From CAMYMQ01 sp963730305 (lineage in GTDB: Bacteria > Pseudomonadota > Alphaproteobacteria > Bin65), in assembly GCA_963730305.1 (NCBI GenBank), contig CAVSRB010000004.1:310001-374000 (forward strand): a DNA stretch of 64,000 nucleotides. Direction: 5' to 3'. A program made the translations under genes and the position numbers. The notes under the pieces are model-generated. The model saw only the letters and a list, made by a program, of their open reading frames with translations. It was not told the DNA's origin and made no database searches. Shown here piece after piece: positions 36,280-45,347 of this stretch (positions are counted from its first letter, which is position 1; the number at the start of each line of letters is the position of its first letter).

Positions 36280-38672
36280 GCACCCCGCCCGTCTGCTTGG
36301 CGACGTTGGCGACGACCTTCTCGGCGACCGCGTCGATCTCCTCGTCGGTCAGGGTTCGCTCGGTCGGCTGCAGGCGAACGGCGATGGCGACCGACTTCTT
36401 GCCCGCGCCGATGCCCGCGCCGGTATAGACGTCGAACACGCTGACCCCGTCGATCAGCGCCTTGTCGGCGCCCTGGGCCGCGCGCACCAGCTTCTCGGCC
36501 GGCACGTCGTCGCCGACCACGAAGGCGAAGTCGCGCTCGACCGGCTGGAACGGCGACGGCCGCAGCAGCGGCCGGGTCTTGGACGCCTTGGCCTTGGGCG
36601 GCGGCAGGTTGTCGAGCATGACCTCGAAGCCGACCACCGGCACCTTGACGTCGAGCCGGCGCAGCACCCGCGGGTGCAGCTCGCCGAACGCGGCCAGCAC
36701 CTTGTTGCCCAAGCGCAGCACGCCGGAGCGGCCGGGATGGAACCAGCCCGGCGCGTCGGTGGTGGTCTGGGCGTTGGCGACCGGCGCCCCGGCGGCTTCG
36801 AGGGCGGCGATCGCGTCGGCCTTGGCGTCGAAGGCGTCGACCGGGCGCGGGGGCGCGTCCCAGTGGCGCGGCCCGGAACGGCCGAAGCGGATGCCGGTGG
36901 CGACCAGCGCCTGGTCCTCCGGCTCGATGCCGGCGAATTGCGGGCCGACCTCGAACAGGGCGACGTCCGGGTAGCCGCGGTCGGCGTTGCGCTGGGCGGC
37001 CATGACCAGGTTGGGCAGCATCGACGGCCGCATCATGTCGAGGTCGCTGGCGATCGGGTTGGCCAGCTTGACCGCCTCGTCGCCGCCGCCGAACAGGTCG
37101 GCCAGCGCCGATGGCATGAACGACCAGGTCACCGCTTCGAGCATGCCGCGCGCGGCCAGCGCCCGGCGGGCCAGCCGGGTCCGCCGCTGCTCGGGCGTGA
37201 CCACCACCGGCGGCATGCCGTCGGCGGTCATCGAGACCGACGGGATCTTGTCGTAGCCGTAGATGCGCAGCACGTCCTCGACGATGTCGGCCTCGCCGTG
37301 GACGTCGAAGATGCGCCACGACGGCACCGCCAGCGTCCAGGCGTCGCTCTTCGCCTCGATGGCGAAGCCCTGGGCGGTGACGATCTGCTCGACCTCGGTC
37401 TCCGGCACGTGGACGCCGCCGAGCGAATCGAGCCGCGCCGGGCGGAACGAGACGCTCTTCTGCCACGCGGGCATGGTGCCGGCCTCGACGATCCTGCTCG
37501 CCTCGCCGCCGCAGAAGTCGTGGACCAGGCGGGCCGCGACCTCGGCGCCCCAATAGGCCGACTCGGGATCGACGCCGCGCTCGAACCGGTAGCGCGCGTC
37601 GGAGTTGATGCCGAGCTTGCGGCCGGTGGTCGCCGTGCGCGTGGTGTCGAACAGCGCGACCTCGAGGAAGACGTTGGTGGTGTCCTCGGTGCAGCCGGTG
37701 TCCTCGCCGCCCATCACGCCGCCGATGCCGTGGACGGCCGCGTCGTCGGCGATCACGGTCATGCCCGGTTCGAGCTGGTAGGTGCGGCCGTCGAGCGCCA
37801 GGATGGTCTCGCCCTTGCGCGCCATGCGGATGGTCGGGTCGCCGGACAGCTTGTCGGCGTCGAACACGTGGAGCGGCCGGCCGAGGTCGTAGGTGACGTA
37901 GTTGGTGATGTCGACCAGCGCCGAGATCGGCCTGAGCCCGATCGCGCGCAGCCGCGCCTGCAGCCAATCGGGGCTGGGCCCGTTGGTGACGTTGCGGAAA
38001 TAGCGGCCGACCACCAGCGGGCAGGCGTCCTCCAGCCCCTCGGGCAGGGTGCGCTGCCAGGCGATCGGGCTGTCGAAGGCGCCCTCGACCGGATCGCCCT
38101 GGAACGGCTTGAGCAGGCCGACGCCGGCGGCGGCGAGGTCGCGGGCGACGCCGCGCACGCCCAGCGCGTCCTGCCGGTTGGGCGTGATCGCGATCTCGAT
38201 GACCGGATCGTCGAGCCCCATGTACGCGGCGAAACCCTGGCCGACCGGCGCGTCGGCGGGCAGCTCGATGATGCCCTGGTGGTCGTCCGACAGGCCCATC
38301 TCCTTCTCGGAGCAGAGCATGCCGTTCGAATTCGACGCCGCGGATGACGCCCTTCTTCAGGTCGATGCCGGTGCCCGGGATGTGCGTGCCGGCCGGCGCG
38401 AACACGCCCTTCATGCCCGCGCGCGCGTTGGGCGCGCCGCAGACGACCTGGATCTTGTCCGCGCCGGTGTCGACCACGCAGACCTGGAGCCGGTCGGCAT
38501 TGGGATGCCGATCGCAGGACACCACGTCGCCGACGATGAACGGCGCCAGCGCGGCGGCCTTGTTCTCGACCCCTTCGACCTCGAGCCCGATCGCGGTCAG
38601 CGTGCCGACGATCGTGTCGAGCGACGCGTCGGTATCGAGATGGTCCTTGAGCCAGGAGAGGGTGAATTTCAT
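36269..38672 (-). CDS. pheT: Phenylalanyl-tRNA synthetase beta subunit (one frame break as read)
   Basis: The joined protein is about 800 residues, the normal length. The N-terminus is MKFTLSWLKDHLDTDA, followed by the tRNA-binding EMAP-like domain (VGDVVSCDRHPNADRLQVC), the B3/B4 editing domain, B5, and a C-terminal anticodon-binding domain. The frame breaks at 38329-38332: GTCGAATTCGAAC reads through, but deleting one T restores GVESNGMLCSEKEMGL, a conserved segment. Because pheT is essential and single-copy in bacteria, a base-calling error is the most likely cause. Its ATG overlaps the stop of the DUF2628 gene (ATGA), which separates it from pheS. Confidence 0.95.
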
Positions 38673-39187
38673 TGGGACTGCACGACGAGGCCGATGATTG
38701 CGAAGACGTAGAGCAGGAAGAGCGCGCCGAACGGGATGCTGACGATCAGGGCGGCGAGCGGCAGGGTGCCGCCCCGTTTCGCCAGATAGGCCGTGCGCGC
38801 CTCGCCGGTCAGGCCCAGGGCGGTCGCCTTGGCCGCCGCCTTGTTGGCGGCCTGGACGAGGAACGACTTGCCGTACATCCCGCCCACAACGATCGCCAGG
38901 ATGAAGTACAGGCCGTCGGCGCCCGGCGCCTTGCCGAGCTGCGGCACGTAGAGATGCAGCAGCACGACAACGGCGATCCCGGCGGGGAGCCCGATCAACG
39001 CGCCCCATATCTTGCGGTAGGCGAACCACGGCAGCGGCACGAGGAAGCCGGGCCAGCTCCACGACATCACGGTCGGCCGGCCGCGCGCCTGCATCCGTTC
39101 GAGGACGCGCACGAACGGCTCCGGATTCTCGCGGGCATAGGCGCGCAGGTCCTCCACGCTGATCTCCGGCGCGGCGGCGCGTCTCAC
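38669..39187 (-). CDS. DUF2628 membrane protein embedded between pheS and pheT
   Basis: A 172-residue protein. A soluble N-terminal part (EDLRAYARENPEPFVRVLER) is followed by WPGFLVPLPWFAYRKIWGAL, the hallmark of DUF2628, and three or four membrane helices. It starts at GTG 39187, whose last bases form the pheS stop (GTGA), and its own stop overlaps the pheT ATG (ATGA), so all three are translationally coupled. DUF2628 proteins have no known function. Its position inside an aminoacyl-tRNA synthetase operon is unusual; coupling ensures co-expression but does not prove a functional link. Confidence 0.8.
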   Translation of the reverse strand: MRRAAAPEISVEDLRAYARENPEPFVRVLERMQARGRPTVMSWSWPGFLVPLPWFAYRKIWGALIGLPAGIAVVVLLHLYVPQLGKAPGADGLYFILAIVVGGMYGKSFLVQAANKAAAKATALGLTGEARTAYLAKRGGTLPLAALIVSIPFGALFLLYVFAIIGLVVQSQ

Positions 39188-40371
39188 TGCCCCAGCCCCC
39201 CGGTCACCGACGGCACGTCGAGCGGCAGGAAGCCGTAGTGCCGGAGCCAGCGGACGTCGGCGTCGAAGAAGGTGCGCAGGTCGGGGATGCCGTATTTCAG
39301 CATCGCGATGCGCTCGCAGCCCATGCCGAAGGCGAAGCCCTGGTACCGGTCGGGATCGACCCCGCACATCTCCAGCACCTTGGGGTGGACCATGCCGCAG
39401 CCGAGGATCTCCAGCCAGTCGTCGTAGTTGCCGATCTTGAGCTCGCCGCCTTCGCGCGAACAGCCGATGTCGAGCTCGGCCGACGGCTCGGTGAAGGGGA
39501 AGTGCGACGGCCGGAAGCGCACCGGCACGTCGGGCACCTCGAAATAAGCGCGGCAGAAGTCGATCAGGCAGCCCTTGAGGTGGCCCATATGGGTCGCCTC
39601 GTCGATCACCAGCCCTTCGAACTGGTGGAACATCGGCGTGTGGGTCATGTCCGAATCGCAGCGGTAGGTGCGGCCGGGCACGAGGATGCGGATCGGCGGC
39701 TCCTGCGACAGCATGGTGCGGACCTGGACCGGCGAGGTGTGGGTGCGCAGCAGCTTGATGACCCGTTCCGGCCCCTCGCCCGGCATCGCGCCGGTGTGCA
39801 GGTGCGCCGCCTTGTCGTCGGGGCCGCCCGCGCCGTCGCCGGCATCGGCCGCCTTGGCGGCGGCGCCTTCGAGCTGGTCGGCGCTGCCCGACATATAGAA
39901 GGTGTCGTGCATCTGCCGCGCCGGGTGCTCGGGCGGGATGTTGAGGGCGGTGAAGTTGTGCCAGTCGGTCTCGATGTCCGGGCCCTCGACCACGGTGAAG
40001 CCCATCTCGCCGAAGATCGCCGCGACCTCCTCGATGGTCTGGCTGATCGGGTGGATGCGCCCCTGCGCGTCGGGCCGCACCGGCAGGGTGACGTCGATCG
40101 ATTCGGTGGCGAGCCGGGCTTCGAGGTCGGCTTCCTCCAGTTCCGTCTTGCGCGCCTCGATGGCGGCGGCGACCTCGTCCTTGAGCGCGTTGAGCGCCTG
40201 GCCGGCCTCGCGCCGGGCGTCGGCGTCGAGCCCGCCGAGCGTCTTCATCTGGGCGGTGATCCGGCCCTTCTTGCCGAGCGCCTCGACGCGCACGGCCTCC
40301 AGCGCAGCGCCGTCGGCGGCCGCGGAAACCGCATCGAGCAGTTCGGTCTTGAGGTCGGCCAAGTCGGTCAT
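39184..40371 (-). CDS. pheS: Phenylalanyl-tRNA synthetase alpha subunit with a central insertion
   Basis: A 395-residue catalytic subunit, longer than the usual 340-360. Class II motif 2 region LRTHTSPVQVRTM, FHQFEGLVIDE and motif 3 GFAFGMGCERIAMLKYGI are intact, and the N-terminal coiled coil is present (residues about 1-90). About 40 extra residues rich in Ala, Gly and Asp lie between DTFYM and the LLRTHTS segment, where most PheS proteins join directly. It forms the heterotetramer with PheT. The gene heads a three-gene operon with DUF2628 and pheT. Confidence 0.96.
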   Translation of the reverse strand: MTDLADLKTELLDAVSAAADGAALEAVRVEALGKKGRITAQMKTLGGLDADARREAGQALNALKDEVAAAIEARKTELEEADLEARLATESIDVTLPVRPDAQGRIHPISQTIEEVAAIFGEMGFTVVEGPDIETDWHNFTALNIPPEHPARQMHDTFYMSGSADQLEGAAAKAADAGDGAGGPDDKAAHLHTGAMPGEGPERVIKLLRTHTSPVQVRTMLSQEPPIRILVPGRTYRCDSDMTHTPMFHQFEGLVIDEATHMGHLKGCLIDFCRAYFEVPDVPVRFRPSHFPFTEPSAELDIGCSREGGELKIGNYDDWLEILGCGMVHPKVLEMCGVDPDRYQGFAFGMGCERIAMLKYGIPDLRTFFDADVRWLRHYGFLPLDVPSVTGGLGQ

Positions 40372-40566
40372 GTCAGGTCGGTCATGCCAGATCGGTCATA
40401 TCGGTCTTGGGGTGGGCGTCGGATGTCAGGTTCTGTCAGGTCGGTCAGGTTCTAGCGCATGATCGCGGGGGCGTGTGGGGAAAATCTGGCCGGTTCCGGG
40501 CGCCGGTCAAGCGCCCGATACGTCATCGTTTCCGTCGTTTCCCGAGTCCGCCGCGGTGGCGGCGGG

Positions 40567-40594
40567 CTTTGTACCACGCCGGATCGAAGGGTCA
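40567..40594 (-). promoter_or_regulatory. Candidate pheS promoter
   Basis: On the minus strand TTGACC (40594-40589) is followed after 16 bases by TACAAA (40572-40567), about 195 bp upstream of the pheS ATG. A GC-rich stem follows. A 24-codon frame beginning at 40528 has only one Phe codon, so no phenylalanine leader peptide is claimed. Support is limited to the hexamers. Confidence 0.35.
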
Positions 40595-40626
40595 ACCGCA
40601 GGCCCCGGGGTGCCCCCCTCCTGAGA

Positions 40627-40655
40627 TGTCATGTTTTGTCATGTTCCGTCATGTC
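40627..40655 (-). repeat. Inverted partial copy of the TGACA repeat family
   Basis: The minus strand carries three TGAC units, GACATGACGGAACATGACAA followed by AACATGACA, which matches the core of the three 37-bp repeats at 14.3-14.5 kb over about 25 bases with one substitution. It lies in the long gene-free leader region of pheS. More loosely related GGTCAGGTTCTGTCAGGTCGG sequence-type repeats occur at 40372-40455, immediately before pheS. Confidence 0.6.
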
Positions 40656-40738
40656 GGGACGGAGCCGCGCCGCCGGCAGCTCAATCAGGAATATTTACTT
40701 ATCGACCGCCCTGCTTTCAAGGTGCCGCAAAAGCACAC

Positions 40739-40903
40739 CCCTCTCCCCTTGGGGGAGAGGGGCCGGGGGTGAGGGCCTGTCGGCGGTCAGCGGGATCGGC
40801 AGGGAAGAGCGAGGGCGGAGGCGCAGCGCGATCTGCGGGCCAATGGCCAGGTGCGTCCTCGAAGAGCCCTCACCCCTGACCCCTCTCCCCCAAGGGGAGA
40901 GGG
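40739..40903. repeat. Composite palindromic intergenic repeat, copy 3
   Basis: A very regular inverted repeat: 37-base arms at 40739-40775 and 40867-40903 match at 35 of 37 positions. Each arm contains CCTCTCCCC-TTGGGGGAGAGG, itself a hairpin, plus GGGTGAGGG. It belongs to the same family as the copies at 12.5 and 13.9 kb. It fills the gap between the SH3 protein gene and the pheS leader; 40372-40915 holds no gene. Confidence 0.8.
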
Positions 40904-40915
40904 GAAATCGAAGCC

Positions 40916-41605
40916 TCAGTCGCCGGCGACGAAGACGCTCATCACCCAGCGGCCCTTGTACTTGACGAAGCCGGCGCGGTAGTCGACCGGCGACTTGGCG
41001 AAGCTCGACCGCACGTAGCCGGTGCGGCCGTCGGCCAGCTTGATCCGGGTCCAGCCCTTGGTGCGGCGGCCCTGCTTGCTCCAGACCACGCGGACGACCT
41101 GGTGGCTCAGCTTGGCGATCACCGGCGCGGACGCGCTCGGCCTGGCCCGGACGTTGACCCGGGTGCCGACGACGGTGACCACGTCGTAGGCGCCGACGCC
41201 GCCGGGCAGCTCGGCGAAATAGGTATAGGGCGCGAAGAACATGCGCCGCCGGTCCTTGCCCGACCCGGCGGTGGTGAACTTGCCGCCGTTGCGCAGGATG
41301 CGGGCGAGGATCGCCCAGCGCTTCGGATCGTCGCGCATGATCTTGGCGGCGTTCTTGACGCCGTTCTCGCCGCCGAAGCTGAACAGGATGCGGGGATGCA
41401 GGTGGCGGCGCAGCGCCGCGATGTCGCGGCGCGCGACGATCTTCTGGAGCTGCCTGCGGAAGCGCAGGAAGCCGGGGTCCCGGGCCGCCTGGTCGACGGG
41501 CCTGAGCGTGGTCGCCGCGGCGATGGACGGCGCGCCGGTCGCGACGTTGGCGACGGCGGCGAGCGCGAGCGCGGCGGCAAGGGTTCGGGTCGGGCGAAGG
41601 GTCAT
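40916..41605 (-). CDS. Secreted SH3-like domain protein
   Basis: A 229-residue exported protein. Residues 1-30 form a signal peptide (LAAALALAAVANVATGAPSIAAA). A basic middle region contains RDIAALRRHLHPRILFSFGG. The C-terminal third is a bacterial SH3 domain starting VVGTRVNVRARPSASAPVIA and including GWTRIKLADGRTGYVRSSF, then a short end with KGRWVMSVFVAGD. SH3b domains often bind peptidoglycan or mediate periplasmic contacts. It is the first of three secreted-protein genes lying between rplT and pheS. Confidence 0.8.
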   Translation of the reverse strand: MTLRPTRTLAAALALAAVANVATGAPSIAAATTLRPVDQAARDPGFLRFRRQLQKIVARRDIAALRRHLHPRILFSFGGENGVKNAAKIMRDDPKRWAILARILRNGGKFTTAGSGKDRRRMFFAPYTYFAELPGGVGAYDVVTVVGTRVNVRARPSASAPVIAKLSHQVVRVVWSKQGRRTKGWTRIKLADGRTGYVRSSFAKSPVDYRAGFVKYKGRWVMSVFVAGD

Positions 41606-41695
41606 GGCGTTACCTCGTATCGGGCGGGGTTGGCCTGTCCCCCGGCTCTCTCGGTGATGATACGCGACGGGCGGGCCGCGCGGTCCCGCGCCGGC

Positions 41696-42085
41696 TCAGG
41701 CGCGGGTCGCGGCCGCGCATCGGGTCTTGGCGTGGTAGTCGAATTCGCTGAATCCGGCGGGCCTGGCCGGCCACGACCGCTTGCCACGCCAGATCCGGAT
41801 GACCAGGCGGAGCTGGGCCGCGGTGATCTCGCGGCGCTTGTGCGCGGCCATGAACTTGCCGACGACGCAGCCGCAGTAGCGGCGTTTGGCGGCGCGGGAC
41901 ATCGTGGCGTCGCGGGCGTCGTAGAGGCACGCCCTGGTGAGGCCGGTGCGGTAGCCGGCGGCGGCATCCGTCGCCGCCTTTGCAGCCGGCGCGGCGGTGG
42001 CGAGCGCGCCGGCGATGCCGGCGGCGAGCAGGAGGCGCGTGGCGATCTCGCCGCGGTCGCCCGCGAACGGGTTGGTGTCGAGCAT
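41696..42085 (-). CDS. Small exported Cys-containing protein, unknown
   Basis: A 129-residue protein with a possible N-terminal signal (hydrophobic RLLLAAGIAGALATAAPAAKA, cleavage near residue 37 after a longer than usual n-region). The mature part is basic, with four Cys (ACLY, YCGCVV, KTRC) that could form disulfides, and helices rich in Arg/Lys. No family was recognised. The same strand carries secreted genes on both sides, so it may be part of a group of envelope proteins. Confidence 0.5.
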   Translation of the reverse strand: MLDTNPFAGDRGEIATRLLLAAGIAGALATAAPAAKAATDAAAGYRTGLTRACLYDARDATMSRAAKRRYCGCVVGKFMAAHKRREITAAQLRLVIRIWRGKRSWPARPAGFSEFDYHAKTRCAAATRA

Positions 42086-42283
42086 GGCGGGGTTCCCTGT
42101 TCCGGGTGGCTGACGGCCGGGCCCGGCGGCGTCTCGATGCCGCCGTATCGCCCGACGATGCCACCCTACCGGTGTGACGCCGGTCACACAGTGACCGGCG
42201 TCATTGACCGTGGAACGGGAGCGGGACTCTGCTGTTGAAGCGGCGAGCCCCGGTTGGGCCGGGACCCGTCAGCTGGAGACCCG

Positions 42284-43045
42284 TCAGTTCGAGACCCGGC
42301 AGTTCGCCCCGGTGCGGTTGGTGCGCGCCTGCTGGCACTGGAACACCTGCCGGATGCGCAGCCGGCCGTTGCGGCAGCCGTAGCGGATCCGGGTGTGGAA
42401 GTTGCACACGCCCCAACGGCGCGCGCCCTGGCTGATCGGCCCGGAATTGACCTCGCGAACGAGCGACTCGCCGTTGCGCAGGAAACGCCGGCCGAAGGTC
42501 ACCCGCAGCGTCTTCGAGCCGCAGTTCTGCGAGCTGACGGTCAGCTGGACGTTGTCCAGCCGGCAGGCCCGGCCGCCGACCGGGCCCGGGCCCGGTCCGG
42601 GGCCCCGGCAGCGGCCGCGGTCGACGATGCGGGCGCCGTCGCGCCGCGCCACGCAGGCGTTGGAATAGGTGCGGCGGCGGCCGTTGTGAACGGCGCAGAC
42701 CGGCCGGTACTCGCGGGTGCAGCCGCGCGGCCGGCTGCAGGCGCGGAGCTGATCGACCCGGGCCCGGGTCTCGCGCTGCCGCGCCGCCGGCGGCACCGAG
42801 ATGCACCAGCGGAAGTGGGCGATCCGGTCGTACGACCAGCGCGTCCCGCGGTAGCCGCAGTTGCGGCGCTGATTGATCCGGTTGAGCTGGACCGCGTTGT
42901 CGGCGTAGGCGCGGCACGCGGCGATCATCCGGTCGAGCCGGGCCTGCGCCGAGGCCGCGGGCGCAACCGCCGAAAGGCCGAGCGCCATGGCCAGCGCCAG
43001 CAATGGCGCCGTCCAGAATGTGGTGATGGTGAAGCGACCCCTCAT
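42284..43045 (-). CDS. Secreted protein with a Kazal-type inhibitor domain
   Basis: A 253-residue exported protein with a signal peptide (residues 1-34, ending APAASAQA). The central Kazal-like module is visible as C-TREYRPVCAVHNGRRRTYSN-AC followed by RDGARIVDRGRC, with the CxPVC and TYSNxC core intact. A GPGPGPG linker joins it to a C-terminal Cys-rich beta domain (residues about 160-253; CRLDNVQLTVSSQNCG, VCNFHTRIRYGCRNG). Kazal domains inhibit serine proteases; a bacterial secreted one could protect against host or competitor proteases. It is transcribed away from rplT on the same strand. Confidence 0.78.
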   Translation of the reverse strand: MRGRFTITTFWTAPLLALAMALGLSAVAPAASAQARLDRMIAACRAYADNAVQLNRINQRRNCGYRGTRWSYDRIAHFRWCISVPPAARQRETRARVDQLRACSRPRGCTREYRPVCAVHNGRRRTYSNACVARRDGARIVDRGRCRGPGPGPGPVGGRACRLDNVQLTVSSQNCGSKTLRVTFGRRFLRNGESLVREVNSGPISQGARRWGVCNFHTRIRYGCRNGRLRIRQVFQCQQARTNRTGANCRVSN

Positions 43046-43173
43046 CGCGTCCTCCCGGTGCTGCTGTTCGTATGGTGCACGGGAGTTATACGAAGCGGGG
43101 CGCGGCTTGTCGCCCGTTCCGGCCGGCTTTTCGGCTCTTTCCCGGCGGACCGTCGGCCCGCCGGGCGAAGGGC

Positions 43174-43530
43174 CTAGCCGAGCGCCTTCTGCGCGGTCTC
43201 GACCACCGACTTGAACGCCGCGGCGTCGCGGACGGCCATGTCGGCGAGCACCTTGCGGTCGAGCTCGATGCCGGCCTTGCTCAGCCCGTGCATGAACTGG
43301 CTGTAGGTCAGGCCGTGCTCGCGCACGCCGGCGTTGATCCGCTGGATCCACAGGGCGCGGAAGTTGCGCTTGCGGACCTTGCGGTCGCGGTAGGCGTAGG
43401 TGAGGTTCTTCTCGACCCGCTGGTTGGCCGCGCGGAACGTGTTGTTCTGGCGCCCGCGCGCGCCCTTGGCCAGCTTGATGATCTTCTTGTGGCGGGCGTG
43501 CGTGGTGACGCCGCGTTTGACTCGCGCCAT
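43174..43530 (-). CDS. rplT: 50S ribosomal protein L20
   Basis: A 118-residue basic protein with the exact family length and sequence: MARVKRGVTTHARHKKIIKL at the N-terminus and RDRKVRKRNFRALWIQRINA in the middle. L20 binds 23S rRNA early in 50S assembly. It lies 47 bp after rpmI on the same strand, the normal pairing. Downstream the operon is interrupted by secreted-protein genes before pheS. Confidence 0.98.
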   Translation of the reverse strand: MARVKRGVTTHARHKKIIKLAKGARGRQNNTFRAANQRVEKNLTYAYRDRKVRKRNFRALWIQRINAGVREHGLTYSQFMHGLSKAGIELDRKVLADMAVRDAAAFKSVVETAQKALG

Positions 43531-43577
43531 GGTTCAGCTCCTCGTGTTCGGTAACGGGGTCGGGCGGACCGGAGGGG

Positions 43578-43781
43578 TCAGCGCCGGCCGTAGGGCAGCA
43601 GCGGGCGGATGATCTTGACGTCCGACGGATCCATGATGCTGGTTCCGCGGGTCGACCGCCTCATCTCGGTGCTGCGCCGGGTCAGGTTGTGGCTCTTGTA
43701 GGCCGAGTTCTTCTTGACCTTGCCGGTACCGGTGAAGCTGAACCGCTTCTTGGCGGAGCTCTTCGTCTTCAGCTTGGGCAT
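43578..43781 (-). CDS. rpmI: 50S ribosomal protein L35
   Basis: A 67-residue basic protein starting MPKLKTKSSAKKRFSFTGTG, the standard L35 N-terminus, with the normal length. It is followed by rplT. In most bacteria infC precedes it directly; here infC is 4.3 kb away, with five unrelated genes between. AAGGATCG precedes the ATG. Confidence 0.97.
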   Translation of the reverse strand: MPKLKTKSSAKKRFSFTGTGKVKKNSAYKSHNLTRRSTEMRRSTRGTSIMDPSDVKIIRPLLPYGRR

Positions 43782-43942
43782 TTCGCGATCCTTCTATACT
43801 GGGTCGCCGTCCGATCGAAGACAGGCGGGACGGCGTGTTCGCCGAGACGCGGCCGAGGCATGCCCTGTCGCCAGGCCGCGATGATCCGTAACAGTGGTTT
43901 CGGATGTGAAGGCGGGGATATAGCGGGGCGCGCCCCGAGATA

Positions 43943-44542
43943 TCAAGGCGTTGGGTGATTGCCGTTGAGCAGCGGCTTCAGCCGTTTCTCGATCCAGGTC
44001 ATCACCACGATCGACAGCGCCACCGCCACGGTGAAGACGTAGATGCCGGCGTGGACGTCGACGTCGGAGATCAGCGAGACCTTCACCCCGACCACGATCA
44101 GCGCGACCACGAAGACGTCGATCATCGACCACTTGCCCAGCGCCTGCATCACCGCGAAGGCGCGGCTGCGGCCCGGACTGGTCGCGTCGACCCGGGCCCA
44201 GACCCAGCCGGCGACGACCAGCTTGGCGACCGGGAACAGCATGGCGAAGCCGCCGACCACGAACAACAGCAGCCATTCCCGGCTCTCGGCCAGGATGCGC
44301 ACGGTGTCGGCGATCGAGGTCTCGTCGCGGCTCAGGCACATCGCGTCCCAGAACATGCAGCCGGCCTTCAGCGTCATCAGCGGCAGGAACCAGGCCGCGA
44401 CCAGCAGCGACAGGTCGACCGCGATCAACGGCCCGATCCAGAAGGCGACGCCCTGCCGGGCGAGCGACCCCGCGCGCGGCGCCGCGTCCGGGGCCGAAGC
44501 CGCGGACGGCGGAGAAGACGGGGCGGGCGGGTGCTCGACCAT
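43943..44542 (-). CDS. Paraquat-inducible protein A (PqiA)-like membrane protein
   Basis: A 199-residue inner-membrane protein with four predicted helices after a Pro/Ala-rich N-terminus. The segments AWFLPLMTLKAG, LFPVAKLVVAGW and LGKWSMIDVFVVALIV match the PqiA domain, where GxWSMxDVFV is the most recognisable feature. PqiA works with MCE-domain PqiB in envelope lipid transport; no MCE gene is here, but an MlaC-like gene is divergent from this one 211 bp away. One PqiA unit is present where E. coli PqiA has two. ATG 44542 has GAGG upstream. Confidence 0.82.
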   Translation of the reverse strand: MVEHPPAPSSPPSAASAPDAAPRAGSLARQGVAFWIGPLIAVDLSLLVAAWFLPLMTLKAGCMFWDAMCLSRDETSIADTVRILAESREWLLLFVVGGFAMLFPVAKLVVAGWVWARVDATSPGRSRAFAVMQALGKWSMIDVFVVALIVVGVKVSLISDVDVHAGIYVFTVAVALSIVVMTWIEKRLKPLLNGNHPTP

Positions 44543-44753
44543 CGCCTCTTTAGAAGGGGTCAACGCGGCCGCAAGTCAACGTTCGCGTCGCCGCTCCAGG
44601 CGCCGCCGGAGAATCCATCGGGACTGCCGCATGACGCAACATCGGCGCGATGGCCCGACATGGACCGCGGATCGCGGCGCGATATAATCGATCCGGTAAT
44701 CGGTCGACCGGGCAAAGCGATTGTACCCCTTGGGATTCCTCCTGATTTCGGCG

Positions 44754-45347
44754 ATGCGGGCCGGCGTCGCGGCGCTGCTGCTCGTCGGCGCGACTCCGGC
44801 ATCGTCGGCGCTGACCCCGGAACAGGCGCTGGTCGACGGCTTCTATCGCCAGCTCACGGCGCTCCATTCGGCCGGCCGGCCCCGGTCGCAAGCCATCGTC
44901 AGCCTGGTGGACCGGGCGTTCGACCTGGCGCGGTTGACGCGCGTGACCCTGAGCGCACCGTGGCCGGCGCTCACCGCGACCCAGCAGAAGCGCGCCGAAG
45001 ACCTGATCGGTCGCCTGGTCGCGCTTGGCATTGCCCACGGCCTCGAGGCCGATCGCCCGCGCGCGCTGGTCCTGCGCGGGCAGCGCCCGGTGTCGGGCGG
45101 CGTCCTGGTGCGCAGCTGGGTGCGGGCATCGCGGGAGCGCACCCTGAGCGTCCAGTGGTTGATCGTTCGGACGCCCCGCGGGCCGCGGATCGCGGACCTG
45201 ATCGTCGAAGGCGCCAGCATGGCGGTGACCCGGCGCGCCGAGGTCACGTCGCTGTGGCGCCGGGCGAACCGGGACCCGAAGGCCTTCCTGGCCCGGATCG
45301 ACGGCCGGGTGCGGCAGCTCGAGGCCAGGCGCAGGGGCGCGCGATGA
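44754..45347 (+). CDS. MlaC/Ttg2D-like periplasmic lipid-binding protein
   Basis: A 197-residue exported protein. The N-terminus MRAGVAALLLVGATPASSA is a signal peptide. The mature part follows the MlaC pattern: an N-terminal helix with a DGFYRQL segment, DRAFDLARLTRVTLSAPWPA, a beta-sheet with VLVRSWVRASRERTLSVQWL, and a late segment ADLIVEGASMAVTRRAEVTS. MlaC carries phospholipids across the periplasm in the Mla system. No mlaE, mlaF or mlaD genes adjoin, though a PqiA-like gene lies beside it. A TTG at 44721 would add 11 residues; ATG is preferred as it gives a clean signal peptide. Its stop overlaps the next start (ATGA). Confidence 0.75.
   Translation: MRAGVAALLLVGATPASSALTPEQALVDGFYRQLTALHSAGRPRSQAIVSLVDRAFDLARLTRVTLSAPWPALTATQQKRAEDLIGRLVALGIAHGLEADRPRALVLRGQRPVSGGVLVRSWVRASRERTLSVQWLIVRTPRGPRIADLIVEGASMAVTRRAEVTSLWRRANRDPKAFLARIDGRVRQLEARRRGAR

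Noticed and set aside
40455..40530. Possible phenylalanine leader peptide before pheS
   Set aside because: The 24-codon frame there has one Phe codon only, and the nearby stem lacks an adjacent T run.
43794..44339. Arg-rich frame across the rpmI upstream region
   Set aside because: It overlaps the PqiA-like gene in another frame and has no recognisable features.
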